From Brevundimonas nasdae (lineage in GTDB: Bacteria; Pseudomonadota; Alphaproteobacteria; Caulobacterales; Caulobacteraceae): a stretch of 64,000 nucleotides of DNA. Under the pieces are notes generated by a model. That model was not told the DNA's origin and ran no database searches. It saw nothing but the letters and a program-made list of their open reading frames with translations. Positions within the stretch are counted from its first letter, which is position 1. Every line of letters begins with the position of its first letter. The stretch spans positions 372,001 to 436,000 of the forward strand of contig NZ_JAEPWN010000002.1 in NCBI RefSeq assembly GCF_016654005.1, written 5' to 3'. Positions 36,169 to 45,073 of this stretch are shown here, piece by piece. The position numbers and the translations under genes are program-made.

Positions 36169-36728
36169 GCCGATGCTCCGGCTTCTGGCAGGGTCAGGAC
36201 AAACGACGCGCGATTGTGGAAATCCGGCTCAAGCGACGGATGCGTCAGCGCCCACCAGGCGACGTTCCCGTCCAGGTCCTCGACCACCACCGACAAAGAA
36301 ATCAGCCACGCTGCATCGCCGGGCAGATGGGGCAGTTGGTCCATGTCCAGATCGGCGCTCAGCACGAACCCCCAGTCCTCGACCTCGGTCGAAATCACCG
36401 GCCTCGCCACTTCGACATCGGCCATCTCGTTGCGATAGCCGTTGAAGCGATAGGCCGCCCAGCGCGTCGAGGGCGCCAGATTATATTCGTAATACCGCTC
36501 GCCCGTTTCGGCCCGCACAAAGACTTCGCAGCAGGTCCGTCTCCACAGCTCGTCCGTGCGGATCGGCTCATCGTCTCGCGGCACAAACAAGCGCGCGATA
36601 TCGCCCTCCAGCAGATACCGCAGATGCAGATGCTTGGGATCTGTGCGGTTCAGTTCGACTGTGATCTTGCGGATCACGTTCGCCTGGGATGCGGCGTGCG
36701 GCGTCAAGGTGGCGGCGGCTGTGCTCAT
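36165..36728 (-). CDS. DOMON-like domain protein
   Basis: The 187-residue protein matches a group of DOMON-like beta-sandwich proteins found near cell-wall recycling genes in alphaproteobacteria. Recognisable segments are LHLRYLLEGDIARLFVPRDDEP, RTDELWRRTCCEVFVRAETGERYYEYNLAPSTRWAAYRF (broken here for reading) and the C-terminal ALTHPSLEPDFHNRASFVL. DOMON folds bind haem or sugars; a ligand cannot be named. No signal peptide is present. The 4-nt ATGA overlap with the NamZ-like gene implies coupled translation and a shared job, plausibly in muropeptide handling. Confidence 0.82.
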   Translation of the reverse strand: MSTAAATLTPHAASQANVIRKITVELNRTDPKHLHLRYLLEGDIARLFVPRDDEPIRTDELWRRTCCEVFVRAETGERYYEYNLAPSTRWAAYRFNGYRNEMADVEVARPVISTEVEDWGFVLSADLDMDQLPHLPGDAAWLISLSVVVEDLDGNVAWWALTHPSLEPDFHNRASFVLTLPEAGASA

Positions 36729-36808
36729 GCCGCCTGACTGCCACGCGGCCCGCCCCCTATCCAGCCCCGATGTGCGCCGACTGCGACATCATGACCGGGG
36801 CAAGAACC

Positions 36809-37102
36809 TCAGCTGACGCCGAAGGCGAACAGGGCCACGAACAGAATCACGATCACCAGCATGGCCAGCGGCGGGGCCAGAAGGATGATCCAGCCCAGCC
36901 TGGCCCGCCCGCGTTTGGCCGCCATCAGGGCCACGACGCCCTGCAGCAGGACCGCCGCGGCCGCCGGCATGAACACCTGTCCGAACCCGGGGTGAGGCGG
37001 CAAAAACCCAGCCGCCGCCAGCCCGCCGAAGATCACCACCGCGACCACCGCCCAGCCGATCAACAGGCGCAGGGCTGCGGGATTTCTGATTTGGCCGGCC
37101 AT
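36809..37102 (-). CDS. Small integral membrane protein, function unknown
   Basis: I do not recognise this protein of 97 residues from the second ATG (37102), or 99 from 37108. The second start is preferred because GGAG lies 9 nt before it. Three hydrophobic helices are visible: LRLLIGWAVVAVVIFGGLAAAGFL, VFMPAAAAVLLQGVVALMA and GWIILLAPPLAMLVIVILFVALF. A short basic loop (AKRGRARL) separates the last two. It diverges from tyrS. Codon use is like the neighbours, so it is probably real. Confidence 0.6.
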   Translation of the reverse strand: MAGQIRNPAALRLLIGWAVVAVVIFGGLAAAGFLPPHPGFGQVFMPAAAAVLLQGVVALMAAKRGRARLGWIILLAPPLAMLVIVILFVALFAFGVS

Positions 37103-37165
37103 CTTCATTCGCTCCGCTCGTCGAGCGTGCTACACGACCGCTCCCTCTCCTACATGTAATCGACC

Positions 37166-38419
37166 ATGACCGAGCCTGCCTTCAAGTCCGAATTCCTCCG
37201 CACCCTCCAGGCGCGCGGGTATATCCATCAAGTGACCCACCCCGTCGAACTCGACGAAGCGGCGGCGAACGGCGTGGTGGCGGGCTATATCGGCTTTGAT
37301 GCGACGGCGCCGTCGTTGCACGTCGGCAGCCTGATCCAGATCATGATGCTGCGTCGGCTTCAGCAGGCGGGCGGCAAGCCGATCGTCCTGATGGGCGGCG
37401 GCACGACCAAGGTCGGCGACCCGACCGGCAAGGACGCCTCGCGTCCGCAACTGACCGAAGAAACGATCCAGTCGAACATCGACACGATCAAGACCGTCTT
37501 CTCCAAGTTCCTGACCTTCGGCGACGGCCCGACCGATGCGGTCATGGTCAACAACGACGACTGGCTGTCGGGCTACGGCTATGTCCAGTTCCTGCGCGAC
37601 TTCGGCACGCACTTCACCGTCAACCGGATGCTGAGCTTCGACTCGGTCAAGCTGCGCCTTGAGCGTGAGCAGCCGATGACCTTCCTCGAGTTCAACTACA
37701 TGCTGATGCAGTCGGTCGACTTCCTTGAGCTGAACCGCAGCCTGAAGGTCACCCTGCAGATGGGCGGATCGGACCAGTGGGGCAACATCACCTCCGGCGT
37801 CGATCTGGTGCGACGCGTGGACCAGAAGGCCGCCTTCGGCCTGACTACACCGCTGCTGACCACCGCCTCGGGCGGCAAGATGGGCAAGACGGCGCAGGGT
37901 GCGATCTGGCTGAACGCCGAACAGCTCAGCCCCTATGACTACTGGCAGTTCTGGCGCAACGCAGAGGACGCCGACGTCGGTCGCTTCATGCGCCTGTTCA
38001 CTGATCTGACGCTGGAAGAGATCGCCGTCTTCGAAGCGCTGGAAGGCGCCCAGATCAACGACGCCAAAAAGGCCCTGGCCGACGCCGCCACCACCCTGCT
38101 GCACGGCGCAGAGGCCGCCGCCACCGCGCGCGCGGCCGCTGAAACCGCCTTCGAACAGGGCAAGCTGTCCGCCGACCTGCCGACCGTTGAACTGCCTGCG
38201 TCCGAAGTCTTCGGCGCCATGATCGCCGCGGTCGTCACCAAGGCCGGCCTGACCGCCTCCAACGGCGAGGCCCGGCGTCTGGCCCAAGGCGGCGGCCTTC
38301 GCCTGAACGACGTCGCCATCGCCGACGGCGCCCAGCTTCTGACCGAAGCCGATGTCACGGACGGGCTCATCAAACTGGCGGCGGGCAAGAAGAAGATCGT
38401 TCTGGTGAAGCCCGTCTGA
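37166..38419 (+). CDS. tyrS: Tyrosyl-tRNA synthetase
   Basis: TyrS charges tRNA-Tyr. The 417-residue class I synthetase has the HIGH-type motif PSLHVGSL near residue 50, the tyrosine pocket around [11 protein letters not shown] and a KMSKS-type loop G-K-M-G-K-T. The C-terminal region (about 350-417, [23 protein letters not shown]) is the S4 RNA-binding domain. Its last base is the first base of the bcp ATG (TGATGG), so the two are translated from one message. Confidence 0.96.
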   Translation: MTEPAFKSEFLRTLQARGYIHQVTHPVELDEAAANGVVAGYIGFDATAPSLHVGSLIQIMMLRRLQQAGGKPIVLMGGGTTKVGDPTGKDASRPQLTEETIQSNIDTIKTVFSKFLTFGDGPTDAVMVNNDDWLSGYGYVQFLRDFGTHFTVNRMLSFDSVKLRLEREQPMTFLEFNYMLMQSVDFLELNRSLKVTLQMGGSDQWGNITSGVDLVRRVDQKAAFGLTTPLLTTASGGKMGKTAQGAIWLNAEQLSPYDYWQFWRNAEDADVGRFMRLFTDLTLEEIAVFEALEGAQINDAKKALADAATTLLHGAEAAATARAAAETAFEQGKLSADLPTVELPASEVFGAMIAAVVTKAGLTASNGEARRLAQGGGLRLNDVAIADGAQLLTEADVTDGLIKLAAGKKKIVLVKPV

Positions 38420-38886
38420 TGGCTGCAACCGAAGGACAGTCCGCCCCTGCCCTGGACCTGCCCGCCGACAACGGTGGGCAGGTTTCGCTTGCTGCCCTCA
38501 AAGGCAAGCCTGCCGTGGTCTATTTCTACCCCAAGGACGACACGACCGGCTGCACGCGCGAGGCCTTGGACTTCACCGCCCTGGCCGCTGATTTCGCCGC
38601 CCTGGGCGTGTCCGTCATTGGCGTGTCCAAGGACACGGTGAAGAAGCACGACAGGTTCAAAGCCAAGCACGACCTGAACCTGATCCTGGCCTCTGACGAG
38701 GACGGCGCGGCCTGCGAGGCCTGGGGCGTGTGGGTGCAGAAGAAGTTGTACGGCCGCGAATACATGGGCATCGAGCGCGCCAGCTTCCTGATCGACGCCG
38801 AGGGCAAGGTCGCCCGCGTCTGGCGCAATGTGAAGGTCGCAGGCCACGCCCAGGCCGTTTTAGACGCCGCCCGCACCCTGGCCTGA
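38419..38886 (+). CDS. bcp: Peroxiredoxin, Bcp/PrxQ type
   Basis: The thiol peroxidase reduces hydroperoxides with thioredoxin. The 155-residue protein has the peroxidatic cysteine in T-T-G-C-T-R-E-A and the surrounding VVYFYPKDDTTGCTREALDF of PrxQ proteins. The second cysteine normally five residues later is absent (A-L-D-F follows), which fits the 1-Cys or distantly resolved Bcp members; another cysteine is at AACEAWG. It starts at the tyrS stop. Confidence 0.92.
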   Translation: MAATEGQSAPALDLPADNGGQVSLAALKGKPAVVYFYPKDDTTGCTREALDFTALAADFAALGVSVIGVSKDTVKKHDRFKAKHDLNLILASDEDGAACEAWGVWVQKKLYGREYMGIERASFLIDAEGKVARVWRNVKVAGHAQAVLDAARTLA

Positions 38887-38910
38887 CATCTGCGTCGGAA
38901 CAGGTCAGGC
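38881..38910 (+). other. Hairpin at the end of bcp
   Basis: GCCTGAC (38881-38887, including the stop codon) pairs with GTCAGGC (38904-38910). There is no T run behind it, so it is a weak terminator candidate or an mRNA-stabilising stem. The rest of the gap up to 39054 shows nothing else recognisable. Confidence 0.4.
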
Positions 38911-39054
38911 GACAGTTTCTCTGGCTGTCGATCAGAAGAATTACGCCCCGGAACGGCCCGCCGACGCCGGTTTCCGCCTGTGCGGCGCGCAAACCATATT
39001 GCAGCTGTCACGTTTGCCTGAATAACTGCGCCTCTCAACGTGGGGGCGTTGCAC

Positions 39055-40203
39055 ATGCAAGAGACGGAACAGCCGCAGCAGGGGTCGTTTGTCGAGCGAC
39101 GGCTGCCTATTCGCTATCTCTATCTGCGCACCCATGACGACATCCGCGCCTGGGCGCTGACCACTCGGCGCCAGATTCTCATCGGCGTTGCGGCTCTAGC
39201 GGGCCTGATCTGGTTGGCGATCGCTTCCGGCGGCTTCATCTTCAATCTGATCAGCGCTCAGCGCGCCGACGCCCAGGTGATGCAGGCGCGTGCGGCGTCA
39301 GAGCGGCTGAACGCCGACCTTCAGGCCCGTCTGGAAAGCGCTGTGGCGCGAATGTCCGCCTCCAGCGGCGGCATGGAGCAGTCGCTGGACCTGATAGAGC
39401 GGCGTCACGCGGCCCTGACCCTGGTGATGCAGAACCTCAACGGCGTCGAAGGCGCGGCTGAGGCGCTGGCCCCGGCGCCGCCCTCGACCAGCGCCAATCC
39501 GATCCAACGCCTCATCGCCGTCCGCATGGATCAGGAACGGTTGCTGGACCGCGCCGAAACCTTCGCCCAGACGCGCGGCGAGCGCCTGCGCCTGGCCTTT
39601 CGCCTGGCCGGCCTGAACCCCGCCGCCTATACGCCCGACGCCAATCAGGCTCTGGGCGGCCCCCTGATCGAGGCGCGCGATCCCCGCGCCCTGGCCGCCA
39701 TTCTGGATGTGGACGAACCGTTCGCCGTGCGAATCCGTTACGCCGCCCGGTCCCTGCACAACCTGCGCAACCTGACCCAGGCCGCAGACACGCTGCCCTT
39801 CAACCGCCCCACGGGCTCGCGCACCACATCCGGCTTCGGCGTGCGCATCGACCCATTCGACGGCCGCCCCGCCATCCACGAGGGCCAGGATTTCGCCGAC
39901 GGGCTGAACACGCCGGTCTATTCGACCGCGCCGGGCGTCGTATCCTTCGCCGGTGTGCGCTCAGGCTATGGCAATACGGTCGAGATCGACCACGGCAACG
40001 GCGTCAAGACCCGCTACGCCCATCTGAACACCCTGGGCGTCGAAACCGGCCAGCCCGTCGCCCTGGCCCAGCGGCTGGGCGCCATGGGCACCACCGGGCG
40101 CTCAACAGGCGTCCATCTTCACTACGAAGTCTGGCTTAACGGCCGTCCCCAGAATCCCGCACGCTTCCTCAGAGCAGGAGATCAACTTGTTCAACAAGAC
40201 TAG
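39055..40203 (+). CDS. M23-family peptidoglycan endopeptidase (membrane-anchored, bactofilin-linked)
   Basis: The 382-residue protein is a bitopic inner-membrane peptidase. It has a cytoplasmic N-terminus of about 45 residues, a transmembrane helix (about 42-66, QILIGVAALAGLIWLAIASGG), a coiled coil (about 70-125) and a C-terminal LytM/M23 domain. The zinc ligands appear as H...D in IHEGQDFAD and H-x-H in GVHLHYEVW, so the domain should be active. The ATG at 39055 has GTGGGGG upstream; a GTG at 39040 is an alternative. The bactofilin gene overlaps its 3' end by 17 nt. Such pairs (for example LmdC-BacA of Hyphomonas) direct local cell-wall growth at stalks or poles. Confidence 0.92.
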   Translation: MQETEQPQQGSFVERRLPIRYLYLRTHDDIRAWALTTRRQILIGVAALAGLIWLAIASGGFIFNLISAQRADAQVMQARAASERLNADLQARLESAVARMSASSGGMEQSLDLIERRHAALTLVMQNLNGVEGAAEALAPAPPSTSANPIQRLIAVRMDQERLLDRAETFAQTRGERLRLAFRLAGLNPAAYTPDANQALGGPLIEARDPRALAAILDVDEPFAVRIRYAARSLHNLRNLTQAADTLPFNRPTGSRTTSGFGVRIDPFDGRPAIHEGQDFADGLNTPVYSTAPGVVSFAGVRSGYGNTVEIDHGNGVKTRYAHLNTLGVETGQPVALAQRLGAMGTTGRSTGVHLHYEVWLNGRPQNPARFLRAGDQLVQQD

Positions 40204-40738
40204 CAAACCCGCCAGCGACCGCGCCTTTCGTCCCGGCCCGACGGTGATCCCGCCCCTGCCCGACATGCCGCCGCCGCCCAGCGCAGAGGTCGCCGAGGCG
40301 TCGCCGCGCAGCCTGTCCACCCTGTCCGCCGACCTGGTCTTCGAAGGCCAGATCACCGGCGGCGGCGATCTCCAGATCGACGGTCAGGTCAAGGGCGATG
40401 TGCGCGTCGCCCATCTGATCGTCGGTGAGACCGGCCAGGTCGAGGGAAGCATCGCCGCCGACGCCATCGAGGTGCGGGGTCGTGTTCTGGGCGGCGTCAA
40501 GGGCAAGCAGGTCAAGCTGGTGTCCACCGCCCATCTGGAAGGCGACATCACGGCGGAACAGCTGTCGATCGACGTCGGCGCCTACTTTCAAGGCCGTGTC
40601 ACCCAGGCTCAGCGACCGGCTACAGTCGCTGCCCCAACCCCAGCGCCCGCGTCTGGCCCCCCATCTGGCCCCGTGGTTACGCCCGTCCTGACTACGCCCG
40701 CCGCCCAGAACACGCCAGCGCCCGTTCCCGCTGAATAG
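40187..40738 (+). CDS. bacA: Bactofilin
   Basis: Bactofilins form cytoskeletal filaments on the inner membrane. The 183-residue protein has a Pro-rich N-terminal tail and a beta-helical core of regular repeats (about 45-140: STLSADLVFEGQITGGGDLQIDGQVKG, then IVGETGQVEGSIAADAIEVRG). A Pro/Ala/Thr C-terminal tail completes the usual layout. The start codon is TTG at 40187, preceded at 6 nt by GGAG (40177-40180) inside the M23 gene, so the pair is translationally coupled. No other start gives the family N-terminus. Confidence 0.93.
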   Translation: MFNKTSKPASDRAFRPGPTVIPPLPDMPPPPSAEVAEASPRSLSTLSADLVFEGQITGGGDLQIDGQVKGDVRVAHLIVGETGQVEGSIAADAIEVRGRVLGGVKGKQVKLVSTAHLEGDITAEQLSIDVGAYFQGRVTQAQRPATVAAPTPAPASGPPSGPVVTPVLTTPAAQNTPAPVPAE

Positions 40739-40763
40739 GCCGCCATCCGGCGCGCGAATTGAA

Positions 40764-40797
40764 AGAGGCGGCCCGTTTCCGAGCCGCCTCTTTTTTC
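40764..40797. terminator. Bidirectional terminator between bactofilin and prfB
   Basis: AGAGGCGGC (40764-40772) pairs with GCCGCCTCT (40783-40791). TTTTTT follows on the plus strand and a short T-containing run (TTTC) on the minus strand. It separates two convergent genes. Confidence 0.85.
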
Positions 40798-40815
40798 GTT
40801 CAGCCTGTACGTCGA

Positions 40816-41938
40816 TCAATCGACGCTGGAGCCGCGCGTCTCGCCAACACGCGCCGCCAGGGCCGCCCCCATGAACTGGTCCAGATCGCCGTCCAGAACC
40901 CCTTGGGTGTCCGAGGTTTCGACCTCGGTGCGCAGGTCCTTCACCATCTGGTACGGCTGCAGGACATAGGATCGGATCTGGTGGCCCCAGCCGATGTCGG
41001 TCTTGGCGTCGGCCAGAGCCTGGGCCGCCGCTTCACGCTTCTGCAGCTCCAGTTCGTACAGGCGCGCCCGCAGCATCTTCCAGGCCATTTCCCGGTTCTG
41101 GTGCTGCGACCGGCCCGCCTGGCAGGCCACGACCGTATTGGTCGGGGTGTGGGTCAGGCGCACCGCCGAGTCCGTCTTGTTGATGTGCTGACCGCCTGCG
41201 CCCGAGGCGCGATATGTGTCGGTGCGCACGTCCGACGGATTGATGTCGATCTCGATCGTGTCGTCCACGACCGGCGACACCCCGATGGAGGCGAAGCTGG
41301 TGTGCCGCTTGGCCGCCGCATCATAGGGGCTGATGCGGACCAGACGGTGCACGCCCGATTCCGACTTCAGCCAGCCATAGGCGTTGGGCCCTTCGATCAG
41401 GATGGTGGCCGACTTCACGCCCGCCTGTTCACCCTCTTCGTGGGCCTCGATGGTGACCTCATAACCGTGCGCCTTGGCCCAGCGCGAATACATCCGCAGC
41501 AGCATTCCGGCCCAGTCGTTGGACTCGGTGCCGCCTGCGCCGGAGTTCACTTCCAGATAGGCGTCGTTGGAATCAGCCTCGCCGGACAGCAGGGCTTCCA
41601 GTTCGGCGCGGGCCGCGCGCTCCTTGATGCCGCGCAGGGATTCGCGGGCGTCCTCCAGCGCGCTTTCGTCACCTTCCTCGTCCGCCATTTCGGCCAGCAT
41701 GACCCCGTCTTCAAGGTCCTGCTCCATCGCCTTGACGGTGTTGATCTTGCCTTCCAGCTGCGAGCGTTCGCGGCTGACGGCCTGGGCCTCGTCCGGTTTG
41801 TCCCACAGCGTCGGGTCTTCGACCCGCGCGTTCAGCTCATCGAGCTTCCTTAGAGCGACATCCCAGTCAAAGACGCCTCCTGAGCAGAGCGACGCTCTGC
41901 TCGATGTCGGCCTTCATGGCCTCGACATCCGGTCTCAT
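40816..41938 (-). CDS. prfB: Peptide chain release factor 2 (programmed +1 frameshift)
   Basis: RF2 ends translation at UGA and UAA. The gene starts at ATG 41938 and reads 23 codons to CTT, then meets an in-frame TGA (41869-41867). A +1 shift at CTT-T-GAC takes the ribosome into the main frame, which continues from GAC (41868) to 40816. The joined protein has 373 residues, the full RF2 length. Reading only from the later ATG at 41727 would remove domain 1. The GGQ catalytic motif is in [10 protein letters not shown]. The stop-recognition tripeptide reads S-P-Y in RISPYDA in place of the E. coli S-P-F, a variant I believe common in alphaproteobacteria. Confidence 0.95.
41866..41881 (-). promoter_or_regulatory. 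prfB: RF2 autoregulatory frameshift site
   Basis: On the minus strand the internal Shine-Dalgarno AGGAGG (41881-41876) lies 3 nt before CTT-TGA-C (41872-41866). This is the standard arrangement: when RF2 is scarce, the ribosome pauses at TGA and slips +1. The frames before and after the TGA both code for RF2 domain 1. Confidence 0.95.
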
Positions 41939-41998
41939 CGCAATCTCCAGCGACAGAAAAAGCCCTGAGGTCTGTGCGACAGGGCGACAAAGAACGAA

Positions 41999-42024
41999 AA
42001 CGGCGCGCCCGAAGACGCGCCGTT
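41999..42024 (-). terminator. Terminator of the PBP1A gene
   Basis: AACGGCGCG (41999-42007) pairs with CGCGCCGTT (42016-42024). On the minus strand it is followed by TTCGTTCTTT. It lies 21 bp after the PBP1A stop and 61 bp before the prfB start. Confidence 0.75.
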
Positions 42025-42044
42025 CGAAATCCCTACCTAAGGCC

Positions 42045-44519
42045 TCAATACAATCCGCTCAAGTCCTCGGCCGGTTCGCGGCGTTGAGGAATGGGCGGCG
42101 GGGCGGCCTGGGTCGGCGGCGGGGCCGAGGCACCCGCGTTGGTGCGCGCCTCCTGTTCGCGCCGGATGACGTCGTTGTAATTCTGCGGACCGACCGGCGC
42201 GGTCGGCGCCTCGACCGCCGGGGCCTGACGCTCTGTGCCAGGACGGAAGGCTTCCTCAATGCCGTTCACCACGCGGAAGATCGCATTCTTGGGCCGCACG
42301 AACGGACGCGCCGGACGCTCTTTCAGCGCCGTCTGCATGAACTGGGTGAACACCGGCACAGCCGCCGAGGCGCCCGCTTCCCCGGACCCCAGCGAACGGT
42401 TGTCGTCAAAGCCGATGAAGACACCGACCACGATGTCGGTCGTGAAGCCGACGAACCAGGCAGAGCGATACTCGTTGGTGGTGCCCGTCTTGCCCGCGAC
42501 CCAGCGGCCCAGGCCGCGCGCGCTGGCGGCGGTGCCGCGCTGGACCACGCCTTCCAGCATCGAACTCATCTGATAGGCGGTGATGGGGTCGATGACCTGG
42601 GTTCCACGCGGTTGCAGGCGCGGCGATTCCTGGCCCGAGAAGCCGCGGCCGCATTCGCGGCAGGTGCGGTCGTCGGCGCGGAAGATCGTCTCGCCGTGAC
42701 GGTCCTGAACGTAGTCGATCAGATAGGGGTTCACCCGGCGCCCGCCGTTGGCGAAGGCGGCGTAGGCCGTGGTGATCTCCAGCGGCGTCACCTCGCCCGC
42801 GCCCAGCGACACCGACAGGTTCGGCGTCAGGCCGGGAATGCCCATCTTGTCCGACAGGGCCACGATCTTATTCATGCCGACCGTCGAGGCCAGACGCACG
42901 GTCATGACGTTGCGCGACAGCTCCAGCCCGCGCCGCAGGGTCTGCGGGCCATAATACTGGCGGCTGTAGTTTTCAGGCGTCCAGCGCTGGCCGTTCGGAC
43001 CGCCCGCAAAGCTGATCGGCGCATCCAGCACGATCGACGCCGGGCTGAAGTCACCCTCCAGCGCGGTCGCGTAGACGAAGGGCTTGAACGCCGAACCCGG
43101 CTGGCGCTTGGCCTGGGTCGCGCGGTTGAAGCTGGACAGCGCATAGGAATAGCCGCCGACCATCGCCAGCACCCGGCCCGACTGGGGCTCGACCGCCACC
43201 AGGGCGCCGTTGACGCGCGGCACCTGTTTCAGGGCGAACTGGCTGCCCTTCTTCTCGACGAAGATCAATTCGCCGCGACGAAGCTGGCGATTGGCGTTGG
43301 CCCAGGCGGCGTCGCCGGGGATCAGATTACCCGTCTCATTACCCTTGGCCGTGATAATGCGCACGCTGTTGCCGCTGACGCTCTCGATGGCGGCGGCTTC
43401 CCAGGTGCGGCGTTCGGGCGGCGCCTGCTCCTTCAGCGCGGCGGCCTGCCAGCCGTCGGCGAAGTCGGTAGTGCCCCATCCCCCGCGCCAGCCGTGGCGG
43501 CGGTCATAGTTCTCCAGCCCCTGCATCAGGGCCTCGCGCGCCGCCGTCTGCAGCGTCGGGTCCAGCGTCGTGCGCATATAGAAGCCGCCCGCGCGCAGTT
43601 GCTCGCCGAACTTGGGATTGGCGGCGGCCTGACGACGGGCCTCTTCAACAAAGAAGTCGGCGTCCTGATATTCGGCCCGCTTGGGCGCATCCTGGGTCGT
43701 CAGGGGCCGAGCGCGCGCCTCGGCGACCTGCGCCGGGGTCAGCCAGCCGCTCTGGCCCATTTCGCCCAGCACCCAGTTGCGACGGCCCAAGGCCGCTTCG
43801 GGGTGACGCTTGGGATGATAGTTGTTCGGCCCCTTGGGCAGCGACGCCAGGAAGGCCGCCTCGTCCGGCGTCAGCTGGTTCAGCGACTTGCCGAAATAGT
43901 TATAGGCCGCCGAGGCGATGCCGTACGACCGATAGCCCAGGAAGATTTCGTTCAGATACAGCTCAAGGATCCGCTCCTTGGACAGGCTGGCCTCCAGGCG
44001 GCTGGCCAGGATGGCTTCCTTCAGCTTGCGGTTAAGGCTGGATTCGTTGGTCAGCAGGACGTTCTTGGCCACCTGCTGGGTGATGGTCGATCCGCCCTCA
44101 AGCCGCCGACCGGACGCCAGGTTGAAGACGTTCTTGATCGAGGCCCGGCCGATGCCGCCCACGTCGATGCCGCCATGCTGGAAGAAGTTGCTGTCTTCCG
44201 CCGCCAGGAAGGCGTGAACCACCGTCGCCGGGATCTGGTCGTAGGAGACGAAAATCCGCCGCTCGTCTGAAAACTCGCCGATCAGGGTGCCGTCGCCGGC
44301 ATAGACCCGCGTGGCGGTCGGCGGCGTATAGTCCGCCAGCTCCGACGCATCCGGCAGGTCGTGGAACAGCCACGCCGCATAGACGGCGACAACCAGCCCC
44401 GCCAGGGCGATGCCGCCCAACAAGACCATGCCCGCCCATACGAACCAGCGTTCCGCAATCTTCACTTCGTACTCCGACGACGCGTCTCGAAAGCCTGCTT
44501 TAGCCCGCGTCGGGGCCAT
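42045..44519 (-). CDS. Penicillin-binding protein 1A (glycosyltransferase/transpeptidase)
   Basis: This class A PBP polymerises and crosslinks peptidoglycan. From the ATG at 44519 it has 824 residues; a TTG at 44552 with GGAAGG upstream would add 11. There is one transmembrane helix (about 26-52). The GT51 domain has E108-D-S-N-F-F-Q-H-G and GGSTITQQVAKN. The transpeptidase has S476-A-F-K479, S535-R-N537 and K677-T-G679. The roughly 80-residue tail is rich in Pro/Ala. An unusual C-R-E-C pair (near 620) occurs in the transpeptidase insert. Length and motifs are those of ponA/mrcA. Confidence 0.95.
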   Translation of the reverse strand: MAPTRAKAGFRDASSEYEVKIAERWFVWAGMVLLGGIALAGLVVAVYAAWLFHDLPDASELADYTPPTATRVYAGDGTLIGEFSDERRIFVSYDQIPATVVHAFLAAEDSNFFQHGGIDVGGIGRASIKNVFNLASGRRLEGGSTITQQVAKNVLLTNESSLNRKLKEAILASRLEASLSKERILELYLNEIFLGYRSYGIASAAYNYFGKSLNQLTPDEAAFLASLPKGPNNYHPKRHPEAALGRRNWVLGEMGQSGWLTPAQVAEARARPLTTQDAPKRAEYQDADFFVEEARRQAAANPKFGEQLRAGGFYMRTTLDPTLQTAAREALMQGLENYDRRHGWRGGWGTTDFADGWQAAALKEQAPPERRTWEAAAIESVSGNSVRIITAKGNETGNLIPGDAAWANANRQLRRGELIFVEKKGSQFALKQVPRVNGALVAVEPQSGRVLAMVGGYSYALSSFNRATQAKRQPGSAFKPFVYATALEGDFSPASIVLDAPISFAGGPNGQRWTPENYSRQYYGPQTLRRGLELSRNVMTVRLASTVGMNKIVALSDKMGIPGLTPNLSVSLGAGEVTPLEITTAYAAFANGGRRVNPYLIDYVQDRHGETIFRADDRTCRECGRGFSGQESPRLQPRGTQVIDPITAYQMSSMLEGVVQRGTAASARGLGRWVAGKTGTTNEYRSAWFVGFTTDIVVGVFIGFDDNRSLGSGEAGASAAVPVFTQFMQTALKERPARPFVRPKNAIFRVVNGIEEAFRPGTERQAPAVEAPTAPVGPQNYNDVIRREQEARTNAGASAPPPTQAAPPPIPQRREPAEDLSGLY

Positions 44520-44614
44520 TCCGCTAGAGCCCGCGCCGCGCCTTGTTTGCAACGCCCCTTCCGCTGGGTCGTTAGACGCCCATCTCAGTCATTCCCATTG
44601 ATAGGAGCCAGACC

Positions 44615-45043
44615 ATGGAAGTTCTGTACCGCGCCCACGCCACTGCATCCGGCGGCGGCCGCGAAGACGGCCGTTCGGCGACCGACGACGGCAAGATCGA
44701 CGTAAAACTGTCCACCCCCAAGGAAATGGGCGGCAAGGGCGGCGACGGGACCAACCCGGAACAGCTTTTCGCCACCGGCTACGCGGCCTGCTACCTGGGC
44801 GCCCTGCGTCTGGTCAGCGGCAAGGCGGGTACGCCCGTCGGCCCTGACACCAAGGTCACCGCAGGCGTCGGCTTCGGCAAGAACACCCGGGGCGAAGGCT
44901 TCAACCTGGATGTCGAACTGGAGATCTCGGATCACGGTCTGGAGCAGGCGGTCATCGACGACCTGATCCAGAAGGCGCACCAGGTCTGCCCCTACTCCAA
45001 CGCCACGCGCGGCAATGTCGATGTGAAGCTGACGGCGGTCTGA
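44615..45043 (+). CDS. ohr: Organic hydroperoxide resistance protein (Ohr/OsmC family)
   Basis: Ohr is a thiol peroxidase for organic hydroperoxides. The 142-residue protein has the Ohr N-terminus (LYRAHATASGGGREDGRS), the family segment NPEQLFATGYAACYLGAL with the peroxidatic cysteine, and the second cysteine in Q-V-C-P-Y-S-N-A. The ribosome-binding site AGGAG is 8 nt before the ATG. No OhrR-type MarR regulator gene is in the window. The FAD monooxygenase gene follows 30 bp later in the same direction. Confidence 0.94.
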   Translation: MEVLYRAHATASGGGREDGRSATDDGKIDVKLSTPKEMGGKGGDGTNPEQLFATGYAACYLGALRLVSGKAGTPVGPDTKVTAGVGFGKNTRGEGFNLDVELEISDHGLEQAVIDDLIQKAHQVCPYSNATRGNVDVKLTAV

Positions 45044-45073
45044 CACGCCCCTCAGGAAGAGCGGAGGCCCGCC

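Noticed and set aside
41904..44270. 788-codon open frame on the plus strand
   Set aside because: It is antisense to PBP1A, which has all catalytic motifs.
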